NCBI GenBank assembly: GCA_963621575.1
Contig: CAVFEH010000021.1
Location: 1-34,109, forward strand
Source of the DNA: UBA1724 sp963621575
Lineage (GTDB): Bacteria; Verrucomicrobiota; Lentisphaeria; Oligosphaerales; Oligosphaeraceae
Direction of reading: 5' to 3'
DNA length: 34,109 bases
The notes under the pieces are model-generated. The model made no database searches. It was given only the letters and a program-made list of their open reading frames with translations, and was not told the origin of the DNA. How positions within the stretch are numbered: position 1 is the first letter of the stretch; each line of letters begins with the position of its first letter. Shown in pieces: positions 7,903-14,959 of the stretch. Made by a program: the position numbers and the translations under genes.

Positions 7903-8421
7903 ATGGGCGAGTTTTCCAATCAGCCTGTGCGCGGCGTGCAGTTCGACTTGGTGGACTTGCCGCCGGAGGGACTGGAGCTCTTCGGCAGCGTGCCCGCCGG
8001 GGAGCTCTCCCTGGAGGACGAGGAGCGCCTCCGCTTCCTCTCCCCCGTGGAATACCATCTCCGCCTGGAGGCCATCAACGGCGGCAACGACCTGCTGGTG
8101 CAGGGAAGGCTCTCCGTCCAGATGGAGGCGGTCTGCGACCGCTGCGAGACGCCGTACCAGTGGAAGATCGAGGTAGATGACGTGTGCCACGAGTACGAGA
8201 AAGCCTTCGGGACCACGGTAGATCTGTCAGACGGGCTTCGAGAGGATATATTAATTGCTTTCCCGCAAAGATTCCTCTGCCGCGATGACTGCCTGGGGCT
8301 GTGCCCCCGTTGCGGGGCGAACCTGAACCAGGGACCCTGTGGCTGCCCTGGGGAGGGCGAAGAGGACTCCGATGAGGAAAATCCATGGTCCGCCCTGGAT
8401 GGCCTCTCCCCAAAGGAGTGA
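7903..8421 (+). CDS. yceD: YceD/DUF177 family protein
   Basis: A 172-residue DUF177 (YceD) protein. The family is usually encoded next to rpmF, as here, and is tied to ribosome/23S rRNA biogenesis, though its mechanism is not settled. Visible features are a central CDRC motif (about 75-78) and a cysteine-rich C-terminus, CRDDCLGLCPRCGANLN followed by GPCGC, which looks able to bind a metal. The final residues are acidic (EGEEDSDEEN). It starts 15 nt after dapA without a Shine-Dalgarno; the GC-rich leader suggests translation coupled to the upstream gene. Confidence 0.88.
   Translation: MGEFSNQPVRGVQFDLVDLPPEGLELFGSVPAGELSLEDEERLRFLSPVEYHLRLEAINGGNDLLVQGRLSVQMEAVCDRCETPYQWKIEVDDVCHEYEKAFGTTVDLSDGLREDILIAFPQRFLCRDDCLGLCPRCGANLNQGPCGCPGEGEEDSDEENPWSALDGLSPKE
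8224..8252 (+). promoter_or_regulatory. Candidate promoter for rpmF inside yceD
   Basis: CTGTCA (8224-8229), 17-nt spacer, TATATT (8247-8252): 4/6 and 5/6 matches to sigma-70-like boxes. It lies within the yceD coding region, 269 nt before rpmF. TATATT sits in the same GGATATATTA context as before the SPFH operon. It is partly constrained by the protein sequence, so confidence is low. Confidence 0.3.
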
Positions 8422-8520
8422 CGGCTATTTTTTTGTCAAATCAGAAACCGCCCGCCCCCGGGGGCTTCCCGTGTGGTCGAGTCGACAAAGTCATCAACGA
8501 AATCAGGAGCTTAGAGAACA

Positions 8521-8709
8521 ATGGCTGTTCAGCAGTGCAAGAAGTCCAAGATGCGTGTCCGTCAGCGCAAGGCCCAGATCCGCTACCGCGGCCTGGAGCC
8601 CCACACCTGCACCAACTGCGGCGCGCCCTGCCTGCCCCACCGGATCTGCACCGCCTGCGGCTACTACGATGGCAAGCAGGTGCTCCAGCTCAAGGGCAAG
8701 GAAGCATAA
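8521..8709 (+). CDS. rpmF: 50S ribosomal protein L32, zinc-binding form
   Basis: A 62-residue L32. The N-terminus is basic (KKSKMRVRQRKAQIRYRG), followed by a CX2C...CX2C zinc ribbon with Cys30, Cys33, Cys43 and Cys46. This makes it the zinc-containing (C+) form. The ribosome site AGGAG lies 12 nt before ATG. It follows yceD after 99 nt and is closed by an intrinsic terminator at 8759-8796, so the yceD-rpmF pair ends here and plsX, often the third member of this cluster, starts a new unit. Confidence 0.96.
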   Translation: MAVQQCKKSKMRVRQRKAQIRYRGLEPHTCTNCGAPCLPHRICTACGYYDGKQVLQLKGKEA

Positions 8710-8758
8710 GGCGTCGTCGCCAGGGAGACGATAGAATCATTTTTTTCTCCCGGTCAAT

Positions 8759-8796
8759 CTGCGAAATCCACTCGAGGGGTTTCGCAGTTTGTTTTT
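8759..8796 (+). terminator. Intrinsic terminator after rpmF
   Basis: An 11-bp stem CTGCGAAATCC (8759-8769) with GGGTTTCGCAG (8777-8787), containing one G-T pair, and then TTTGTTTTT (8788-8796). It separates rpmF from plsX. Confidence 0.85.
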
Positions 8797-8869
8797 AAAA
8801 CAAAGGATGCGCCGGGGGAGGGTGGTGGATGGCTGCCCGGCGCCGTTTTTTTCAATCATCGCACGAGAT

Positions 8870-9907
8870 ATGTCCGAACCGAAGGCTGTCGTTGCCGTGG
8901 ATATGATGGGAGGCGACTTTGCCCCCGTCGCTGTCTTGGATGGAGTCGCGGAGGCGCTGACGCGCTTCGGCGAGGACTACGCCTATCTTCTGGTGGGCCC
9001 CCGGGACGAGGTGGTTCGCGGCCTCCAGGAGCGCGGGGTCTCCGAATCGGATCCCCGTCTCGCCTTTGAGGACGCGCCCCAGGTGGTGGGCATGGACGAG
9101 CATCCCGTCCGGGCGCTGCGGGAGAAGCCCCGCAGCTCCATTGCCGTGGCCATGGACATGGTGAAGGCTGGCCGCGCCGGCGGTGTCTTCAGCGCCGGCA
9201 ACACGGGCGCCGCGGTTGGCGCCTCCTTTTTGAAGTGGCGGATGCTGGAGGGGCTCTCCCGTCCCGGCATCGCCACCGTCCTGCCCGGGGAAAAGCACCC
9301 GTGGGTCCTGATGGACTCCGGAGCCACGGTGGATTGCACGCCGCTGATGCTGGCGCATTTCGCGGTCATGGGCGACCTCTATGCAAAGCAGGCCTTGGGA
9401 CTTTCCGAACCGCGGGTGGGGCTGCTGAGCAATGGCGCGGAGGAGGGCAAGGGCAACCGCCAGGTCCAGGAGGCCTATGCGCTCCTCAAGAAGATGCCCG
9501 GCATTCATTTTGTGGGCAACGTGGAGGGCCATGATCTCTTCCGCGATGTCGTGGACGTGGTGGTCTGCGACGGTTTCGTGGGCAATATCGTCCTGAAGAC
9601 CTGTGAACAGCTCTCCAAGGCCCTGGCGGGCATGATCCGGGAATCCGTGATGCAGAAGACCGTCTGGAAGATTGGCGGACTGCTCTGCAAGGGCGCCTTC
9701 GGCGAGCTCAAGCGCCGCACGGACGCCAGCGAGGTGGGCGGCGCGCCTTTGCTGGGAGTGAAGGGCTGCTGTGTCATTGGACACGGAAATTTCCAGGGCC
9801 ACGGTGTGGCCAATGGCATTCGCGCGGTGGCCGATCTGATCTGCAGCCAGATGAACGGCCGCATCGTGGAGGCGGTCCATCAGTACGCCCTGGATACCCT
9901 CGAGTAG
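8870..9907 (+). CDS. plsX: Phosphate acyltransferase PlsX
   Basis: A 345-residue PlsX, which makes acyl-phosphate from acyl-ACP and so links fatty acid synthesis to phospholipid synthesis at the membrane. The N-terminal AVDMMGGDFAPVAVLDG block is diagnostic. Other family blocks are SSIAVAMDMVK, FSAGNTGAAVGASF, LMDSGATVDC, VGLLSNGAEEGKGN and the C-terminal GVKGCCVIGHGNFQGHGVANGIR. The start at 8870 matches the family N-terminus; an in-frame start at 8789 would add 27 unconserved residues and overlap the preceding terminator tail. fabH, which commonly follows plsX, is missing here. Confidence 0.96.
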   Translation: MSEPKAVVAVDMMGGDFAPVAVLDGVAEALTRFGEDYAYLLVGPRDEVVRGLQERGVSESDPRLAFEDAPQVVGMDEHPVRALREKPRSSIAVAMDMVKAGRAGGVFSAGNTGAAVGASFLKWRMLEGLSRPGIATVLPGEKHPWVLMDSGATVDCTPLMLAHFAVMGDLYAKQALGLSEPRVGLLSNGAEEGKGNRQVQEAYALLKKMPGIHFVGNVEGHDLFRDVVDVVVCDGFVGNIVLKTCEQLSKALAGMIRESVMQKTVWKIGGLLCKGAFGELKRRTDASEVGGAPLLGVKGCCVIGHGNFQGHGVANGIRAVADLICSQMNGRIVEAVHQYALDTLE

Positions 9908-9979
9908 TTCGGGAGAGGATTGTCCCGATCCACGCATTCCATTTTTTCAGACGGGCGCTTTTCCCGTCCCTTTGCATAG

Positions 9980-10016
9980 GCCGACATTCCACACTTCCCG
10001 GGATGTCGGCTTTCTT
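9980..10016 (+). terminator. Probable intrinsic terminator after plsX
   Basis: GCCGACAT (9980-9987) pairs perfectly with ATGTCGGC (10003-10010) around a 15-nt loop, then TTTCTT. The stem is short and the T run interrupted, so partial readthrough into fabD is possible. It lies in the 160-nt gap between plsX and fabD. Confidence 0.6.
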
Positions 10017-10067
10017 GAATCTCCTTTCCGGGCGGTATTTCCCTCCCGGAGAATTCCCTTCAGCATC

Positions 10068-10964
10068 ATGGAAAACAGGACCGCGTTCATTTTTGCGGGG
10101 CAGGGCGCCCAGCATCCCGGCATGGGGCATGCGCTTTGCCGGGAATCCCGTGCAGCGGCGGAGGTCTTCCGCCGGGCGGATGGCGTTTTGGGCTGGTCCA
10201 TCTCGAAACTCTGTTTCGAGGGCGTCATGGAGGACCTCACGTCCTGCGCCGCCTGCCAGCCGGCCATCTTTGTCTGCAGCATGGCGGGATACGCCGCGTT
10301 CCGCGAGCAGGCCGGCGGGGATTGGAAGCCCGTGGCGGTGGGCGGACTCTCCCTGGGGGAACTCTCCGCGCTGACCGCCGCAGGCGCCGTGGACTTCGAG
10401 ACGGGGCTGCGCATGGTGGTTCGCCGTGGCGAGCTCATGGACAAGTGCTGCAAACGCCAGGCCGGCGCCATGGGCGCGGTGGTGGGTTGCCCCGAGGAGG
10501 AGTTGGAGGCGGCCTGCCGCGAGGCGGGGGTCTGGGTGGCCAACTACAATTGCCCGGGGCAGCGCATTGTCAGCGGCCTTCTGGAGAATGTGGAGAAGTG
10601 CCTTGCGCTTCTGGAGGGGAAGGCCATGAAGCTCCAGAAGCTGGCCGTGGCCGGCGCATTCCACTCCCCTCTCATGGAGGACGCGGCGAAGGCCTTCCGG
10701 GAATTCTTGGACTCTGTCGACATCCAGACGCCGGCCATCCCCATGGTCCACAACGTGACCGGGGACTGGACGGACGCCCCGGGGAGCCCGTCCCTCCGGG
10801 ATTTGCTGGGACGGCAGGTGTGCTCCCCCGTTCGCTGGGAACAGTGCGCGGCGAAACTCATGGATTGCAGTGACGCCATGGAGGAGACCGGCCCCGGGAA
10901 AGTCCTCCAGGGGCTCTGCCGACGCATCCGCCGCGGATTCCCCGTCCATTCCATGGAACTGTAG
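10068..10964 (+). CDS. fabD: Malonyl-CoA:ACP transacylase
   Basis: A 298-residue FabD that loads malonyl groups onto ACP. Oxyanion motif GQGAQ (11-15), nucleophile Ser95, Arg120 in RRGELM for malonyl binding, and His199 in AGAFHSPLM are all present. The nucleophile elbow reads GLSLG: the His normally before the Ser (GHSLG) is Leu94. The start at 10068 gives the standard N-terminus (ENRTAFIFAGQGAQ); an in-frame start at 9972 would add 32 residues that read through the plsX terminator. fabG follows 56 nt later. Confidence 0.95.
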   Translation: MENRTAFIFAGQGAQHPGMGHALCRESRAAAEVFRRADGVLGWSISKLCFEGVMEDLTSCAACQPAIFVCSMAGYAAFREQAGGDWKPVAVGGLSLGELSALTAAGAVDFETGLRMVVRRGELMDKCCKRQAGAMGAVVGCPEEELEAACREAGVWVANYNCPGQRIVSGLLENVEKCLALLEGKAMKLQKLAVAGAFHSPLMEDAAKAFREFLDSVDIQTPAIPMVHNVTGDWTDAPGSPSLRDLLGRQVCSPVRWEQCAAKLMDCSDAMEETGPGKVLQGLCRRIRRGFPVHSMEL

Positions 10965-11020
10965 AATTTTTCCGGGTCGGTCGCCATTTTCAACGCAACC
11001 ATTGCAGGAGACAGTACTTT

Positions 11021-11779
11021 ATGGGTATTTTTTCGGGTCAGACAGCCGTTGTGACCGGCGGAACCAGAGGCATTGGACGCGCCATTGTGGAGAGCCTGGC
11101 GCGGGAGGGCGCGCGGGTGGCGCTGTTGGGCACTCGCTTGGAGACCTCCCAGGCTGCGGCCCGGGAGGTGGCGGAACTCTGCCAGGTCCCTGCTGAAATG
11201 GTGGCTGGATACGCCTGTGACATCAAGGACACCGCCGAGGTCCAGAAGACCTTCGAACAGATTCTCCAGGATTTCGGACAACAGCTGGATGTCCTTGTCA
11301 ACAACGCCGGAATCACCCGCGACAACTTGGTCATGAGACTTCCCGAGGAGGATTGGGACGCCGTGCTGGACACCAACCTCAAGGGCGTCTACAACTGCAT
11401 CCGCGCCGCAGTGAAGCCCATGCTCAAGCAACGCCACGGACGCATCGTCAGCATCTCTTCCGTGGTGGGAATCATGGGCAACGCCGGACAGGCCAACTAC
11501 GCCGCCGCAAAGGCCGGCATCCTGGGGCTCACCAAAGCCGTGGCGCGGGAGCTGGCCAGCCGATCCATCACAGTCAACGCAGTGGCCCCCGGATTCGTCC
11601 AGACCGCGATGACCGACGCGCTGCCCGAAGCCGCCAGGGAAAAACTCAAGACCCAGATCCCCCTGGGAAGAATCGCGCAGCCCGCCGAGATCGCCAGCGC
11701 GGTCCTCTTTCTGGCATCCCCCGCAGCCGGATACATCACAGGGCAGGTGCTTTCCGTGGATGGCGGCATGGCGATGTAG
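11021..11779 (+). CDS. fabG: 3-oxoacyl-ACP reductase FabG
   Basis: A 252-residue short-chain dehydrogenase that reduces 3-ketoacyl-ACP with NADPH. The Rossmann motif TGGTRGIG (12-19), NNAG (94-97) and the catalytic tetrad Asn119, Ser147, Tyr160, Lys164 are visible. The stretch around SSVVGIMGNAGQANYAAAKAG is characteristic of FabG rather than other SDRs, as is the C-terminal TGQVLSVDGGMAM. AGGAG lies 11 nt before ATG. It is the third gene of the cluster, between fabD and acpP. Confidence 0.96.
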   Translation: MGIFSGQTAVVTGGTRGIGRAIVESLAREGARVALLGTRLETSQAAAREVAELCQVPAEMVAGYACDIKDTAEVQKTFEQILQDFGQQLDVLVNNAGITRDNLVMRLPEEDWDAVLDTNLKGVYNCIRAAVKPMLKQRHGRIVSISSVVGIMGNAGQANYAAAKAGILGLTKAVARELASRSITVNAVAPGFVQTAMTDALPEAAREKLKTQIPLGRIAQPAEIASAVLFLASPAAGYITGQVLSVDGGMAM

Positions 11780-11833
11780 AACCGCCCCGCCTCGGGGGCT
11801 CCCGCACCCGGCGGGCGCCGGGTGGCGCATGGC

Positions 11834-11861
11834 TTGAAAAACGGGTGGGAGGCATTATCTT
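11834..11861 (+). promoter_or_regulatory. Candidate sigma-70-like promoter for acpP
   Basis: TTGAAA (11834-11839), 16-nt spacer, TATCTT (11856-11861). It lies in the 219-nt fabG-acpP gap, which is long for this cluster and AT-richer than its surroundings. A GC hairpin CACCCGGC/GCCGGGTG just before it (about 11805-11825) has no T tail. An independent promoter fits the very high ACP levels that cells need. Confidence 0.45.
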
Positions 11862-11998
11862 ACGAAAACATTCTACCAAAAGGGGAGAATTTGCGCATTC
11901 TGTCATGAATTTTGCGCCGTTGTCTGGTTGTCTTCCCTTGTTTCGCATTTTTTCTGTCACTTTTTTCATCATCCCACCGATTAGGAGTTTCGTTTCTT

Positions 11999-12271
11999 AT
12001 GGAAGCAGAGAACAGTGTTTTGGAGCGTGTCCGTGCCGTCATCGTGGAGCAGCTTGGTGTCCGTGAGGACCAGGTGGTCCCCACCGCCCGTTTCATCGAG
12101 GATCTGAACGCGGATTCCCTGGACATTGTGGAGCTCGTGATGAAGTTTGAGAGCGAGTTCGATCTGGACACCATTCCGGACGATGTGGTGGAGAACATGC
12201 AGACCGTAGGCAAGGCTGCGGAGTACATCGAGAAGGCCATCGCCGCCAAGAAGAAGGGCGCCGAGGGCTGA
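11999..12271 (+). CDS. acpP: Acyl carrier protein
   Basis: A 90-residue acidic ACP that carries growing acyl chains. The phosphopantetheine site is Ser40 in NADSLDIVELVM. The four-helix ACP fold is clear, with a short lysine/alanine C-terminal tail (AAKKKGAEG) that makes it about 12 residues longer than E. coli AcpP. The start at 11999 has AGGAG 12 nt upstream; longer in-frame starts (from 11912) add a hydrophobic stretch foreign to ACPs. It is flanked by its own candidate promoter and a terminator. Confidence 0.97.
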   Translation: MEAENSVLERVRAVIVEQLGVREDQVVPTARFIEDLNADSLDIVELVMKFESEFDLDTIPDDVVENMQTVGKAAEYIEKAIAAKKKGAEG

Positions 12272-12301
12272 TTCTTGCAGTCTTCCTGCATTTGATTTGA
12301 C

Positions 12302-12338
12302 AGGGCCGCAGTCTTTCCGGGATTGTGGCCCTTTTTTG
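12302..12338 (+). terminator. Intrinsic terminator after acpP
   Basis: AGGGCCGCA (12302-12310) pairs with TGTGGCCCT (12324-12332, one G-T pair), followed by a T run to 12337. It ends the acpP message and would reduce readthrough into fabF. Confidence 0.85.
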
Positions 12339-12454
12339 GTTGTTTCCCCTTCGGGCGCCGGCTTGTTTTTCGGGCGGCGTCTTTTTGCGCCGTGGGTGCT
12401 GTGGCGTAGGCGGCGGGGCGTTTGGGATTCTAGAGAGACAGTAGGAGAACAGAG

Positions 12455-13708
12455 ATGGAGCGATTCGACCGTCGGGTGGTGGTGACGGGGCTGGGCGTTG
12501 TTTCCCCCCTGGGGTCTTCCGTGGAGGAGGTCTGGTCAAACCTGCTGTCCGGGGTCTGCGGCATTTCGCTGTTGGAGGGGTTCGGCGAGGAGTTCCGCTG
12601 CCGGATTGGCGGCCAGGTGCACGGGCTGGACCTGGAGAAGCACCTCTCCTTGAAGGAGCAGCGCCGCATGGATCCCTTCTGCTGGTATGCTGTGGCGGCC
12701 AGTGACCAGGCCATGGAGGACTGCGGCCTGAGGGCGGGCGAGAATATTGAGCCGGAGCGCATTGGCGTCATGATCTCCTCTGGCATTGGCGGCCTGCAGA
12801 CGATTACCGCCCAGGATGGCGTTCTGGCCAAGGAGGGGCCCCGGCATGTCTCCCCCATGACCGTCCCCATGATGATCGGCGACATGGCGTCGGGCGTGGT
12901 GGCCATCCGGCACCATCTCCAGGGTCCAAACTTCGGAATTGTCTCCGCCTGCGCCAGTGGCCTGCACGCCATCGGCGAGGCATCTTGGGTGATTCGCCGC
13001 GGGGATGCGGACGCCGTCCTGTGCGGTGGCGCGGAGAACGGCATCATGTCCCTGGGAGTCGCCGCCTTCGGTTCCATGAAAGCCCTTTCCGCCAATAACG
13101 CCGACCCCCAGGGCGCCAGCCGCCCCTTTGATGCCGAGCGCGACGGCTTTGTGCCGGGGTCTGGCGCCGGCGTGTTGATGCTGGAGGAACTGGAGCATGC
13201 CCGTGCCCGCGGGGCGCAGATCCTGGCGGAAGTCACCGGATACGGTGCCACCGGCGATGCCTATCATGTGACCGCGCCCTCCTCCGACGGCAGCGGCGCC
13301 GCCCGCGCCATCGGCATCGCCCTGCGGCGCGCGGGTGTCTCCCATGAGCAGGTGGGCTACGTGAACGCCCACGGCACCAGCACTGTTATGAATGACGCCG
13401 TGGAGACCAAGGCGCTGAAATTGGCGTTGGGCGGGCATGCCTACAAGACCCCCATTTCCAGCACCAAGTCCATGACCGGGCACTTGCTGGGGGCCGCCGG
13501 CGGCTTTGAGTCCGTAGTCTGCGTGAAGGCCATCCAGACCCGGAAGGCCCCGGGCACCATCAACCTCCATCACCCCGACCCCGCCTGCGACCTGGACTAC
13601 ATGGCCAACGAATCCCGGGAACTCCCGGAATTGCGCCACGCCTTGAAGCTCAACATGGGCTTCGGCGGCCACAACGCGGCGGTGCTCTTCTCGCGCTTTG
13701 AGGGCTAA
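12455..13708 (+). CDS. fabF: 3-oxoacyl-ACP synthase II (KAS II)
   Basis: A 417-residue condensing enzyme that elongates acyl-ACP with malonyl-ACP. The Cys-His-His triad is complete: Cys166 in SACASG, His306 in NAHGTST, His343 in TGHLLGAAGG. The N-terminal RRVVVTGLGVVSPLG and the length are typical. AGGAG lies before the ATG at 12455. It comes 116 nt after the acpP terminator, so it needs some readthrough or a promoter I could not identify. The proB start lies 3 nt after its stop, so these two genes are tightly joined although unrelated in function. fabH is not in this window. Confidence 0.96.
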   Translation: MERFDRRVVVTGLGVVSPLGSSVEEVWSNLLSGVCGISLLEGFGEEFRCRIGGQVHGLDLEKHLSLKEQRRMDPFCWYAVAASDQAMEDCGLRAGENIEPERIGVMISSGIGGLQTITAQDGVLAKEGPRHVSPMTVPMMIGDMASGVVAIRHHLQGPNFGIVSACASGLHAIGEASWVIRRGDADAVLCGGAENGIMSLGVAAFGSMKALSANNADPQGASRPFDAERDGFVPGSGAGVLMLEELEHARARGAQILAEVTGYGATGDAYHVTAPSSDGSGAARAIGIALRRAGVSHEQVGYVNAHGTSTVMNDAVETKALKLALGGHAYKTPISSTKSMTGHLLGAAGGFESVVCVKAIQTRKAPGTINLHHPDPACDLDYMANESRELPELRHALKLNMGFGGHNAAVLFSRFEG

Positions 13709-13711
13709 GAT

Positions 13712-14857
13712 ATGGCGGTTTTCCTACAGGACAACGGGATGCGGCGCACGGTGCTCTCCGGCGTCCGGCGCGTCGTGGTGAAGGTGGGGAGCAAGCTCCT
13801 GCGGGAGGCCCCCGAGGAGCGTTGCCGCGCCTTGGTTGGCGAGCTTATGGAGCTCCGCGCTCGCGGAATGGAGTTGATCCTGGTAACCAGCGGCGCCATC
13901 CCCCTGGGCATGTCCATCCTGGGCAGGAAGCGGCGGCCCGCCGATTTGGCCCGCGTCCAGGCGCTCTCTGCCTTGGGGCAGGGATACCTCATGCGGCATT
14001 ATGAGAACGCCTGCGAGGCCTTTGGCGCCCACTGCGCGCAGCTGTTGCTCACCGCGGCCGACCTGCGGAACCGGGAGCGGAATGTGCGCGTGGCCGGATG
14101 CATCCGCGCCCTGCTTGATGAAGGGGTCCTGCCCATCATCAACGAGAACGACTCCGTTTGCGTTGAACAGATCAAGATCGGCGACAACGACACCCTCGCC
14201 GCCATGGTCGCCACCATGATGAACGCCGACCTCACCGTCCTGCTGACCACCGTGGATGCCTTCCATAAAACCCTGGAGGACGGCTCCTATGGCGAACGCT
14301 TCAGTGTGGTCACCTCCCTGGACGAGGAGCTCCTCTCCATGGCGGGCAGCACCGACGGAAATCCCTATTCCACCGGTGGAATGATCACCAAGCTCCATGC
14401 CGCCTCCATCTGCATTGGCGGCGGGCACGCCATGGGCATTGTGGACGGATGGGATTTCGGAAATCTCCGCCGCTTCATGGCGGGGGAGGACATCGGGACC
14501 CTCTTCTTCCACGGCGTCTCCCGGGGGCGCATGCACTCCTGGCAGCGTTTCCTGGCCTTCTTCTCCGACCCCATGGGAAGCCTGGTGGTGGACGAGGGCG
14601 CGGAAAAGGCCCTTGTCCAGGAGAACAGGAGCCTGCTGCCCGGCGGCGTGCTGGGGGTGTCCGGAATCTTCCGGAAGGGGGACCCCGTCCAGATCCTGGA
14701 CGGACACCGCCGTGAGATCGCCCGCGGCATCGCGAATTTCTCCAGCGACGAGCTCCTCCGCGTCTGTGGCGCCAGGAGTTCTCAATTGGCCGAGCTCCTG
14801 GGACATGCCGTGGACTCCCCCGAAGCTGTCCACAAGGACTACCTGGTCCTGCGCTAG
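13712..14857 (+). CDS. proB: Glutamate 5-kinase with PUA domain
   Basis: A 381-residue ProB, the first enzyme of proline synthesis (ATP-dependent phosphorylation of glutamate). The amino acid kinase domain (about 15-260) shows VVVKVGSKLL, VTSGAIPLGM (normally VSSGAV), INENDSV, GDNDTLAA and STGGMITKL. A C-terminal PUA domain (about 280-370) includes SSGI-like GVSGIF and the GxxNFSSDEL motif. The length is standard for the PUA-containing form. It starts 3 nt after fabF, with the GAGGG at the fabF end serving as ribosome site. proA is not adjacent. A second Met at 13739 is possible but not needed. Confidence 0.94.
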   Translation: MAVFLQDNGMRRTVLSGVRRVVVKVGSKLLREAPEERCRALVGELMELRARGMELILVTSGAIPLGMSILGRKRRPADLARVQALSALGQGYLMRHYENACEAFGAHCAQLLLTAADLRNRERNVRVAGCIRALLDEGVLPIINENDSVCVEQIKIGDNDTLAAMVATMMNADLTVLLTTVDAFHKTLEDGSYGERFSVVTSLDEELLSMAGSTDGNPYSTGGMITKLHAASICIGGGHAMGIVDGWDFGNLRRFMAGEDIGTLFFHGVSRGRMHSWQRFLAFFSDPMGSLVVDEGAEKALVQENRSLLPGGVLGVSGIFRKGDPVQILDGHRREIARGIANFSSDELLRVCGARSSQLAELLGHAVDSPEAVHKDYLVLR

Positions 14858-14959
14858 ACGCCCGCATCCCCTGCGCGTCGATCCTCTTTCAAAACCGCCT
14901 TCCCTCATCCGCTCCCGCCACTATCCCGGTGGCAGGGGCATAGCACCTACCTGGAATTT

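Noticed and set aside
12380..12400. GG...GC sigma-54-like match upstream of fabF (GGCGTCTTTTTGC)
   Set aside because: The spacing between GG and GC is 9 nt, not 10, and the -24 box does not match.
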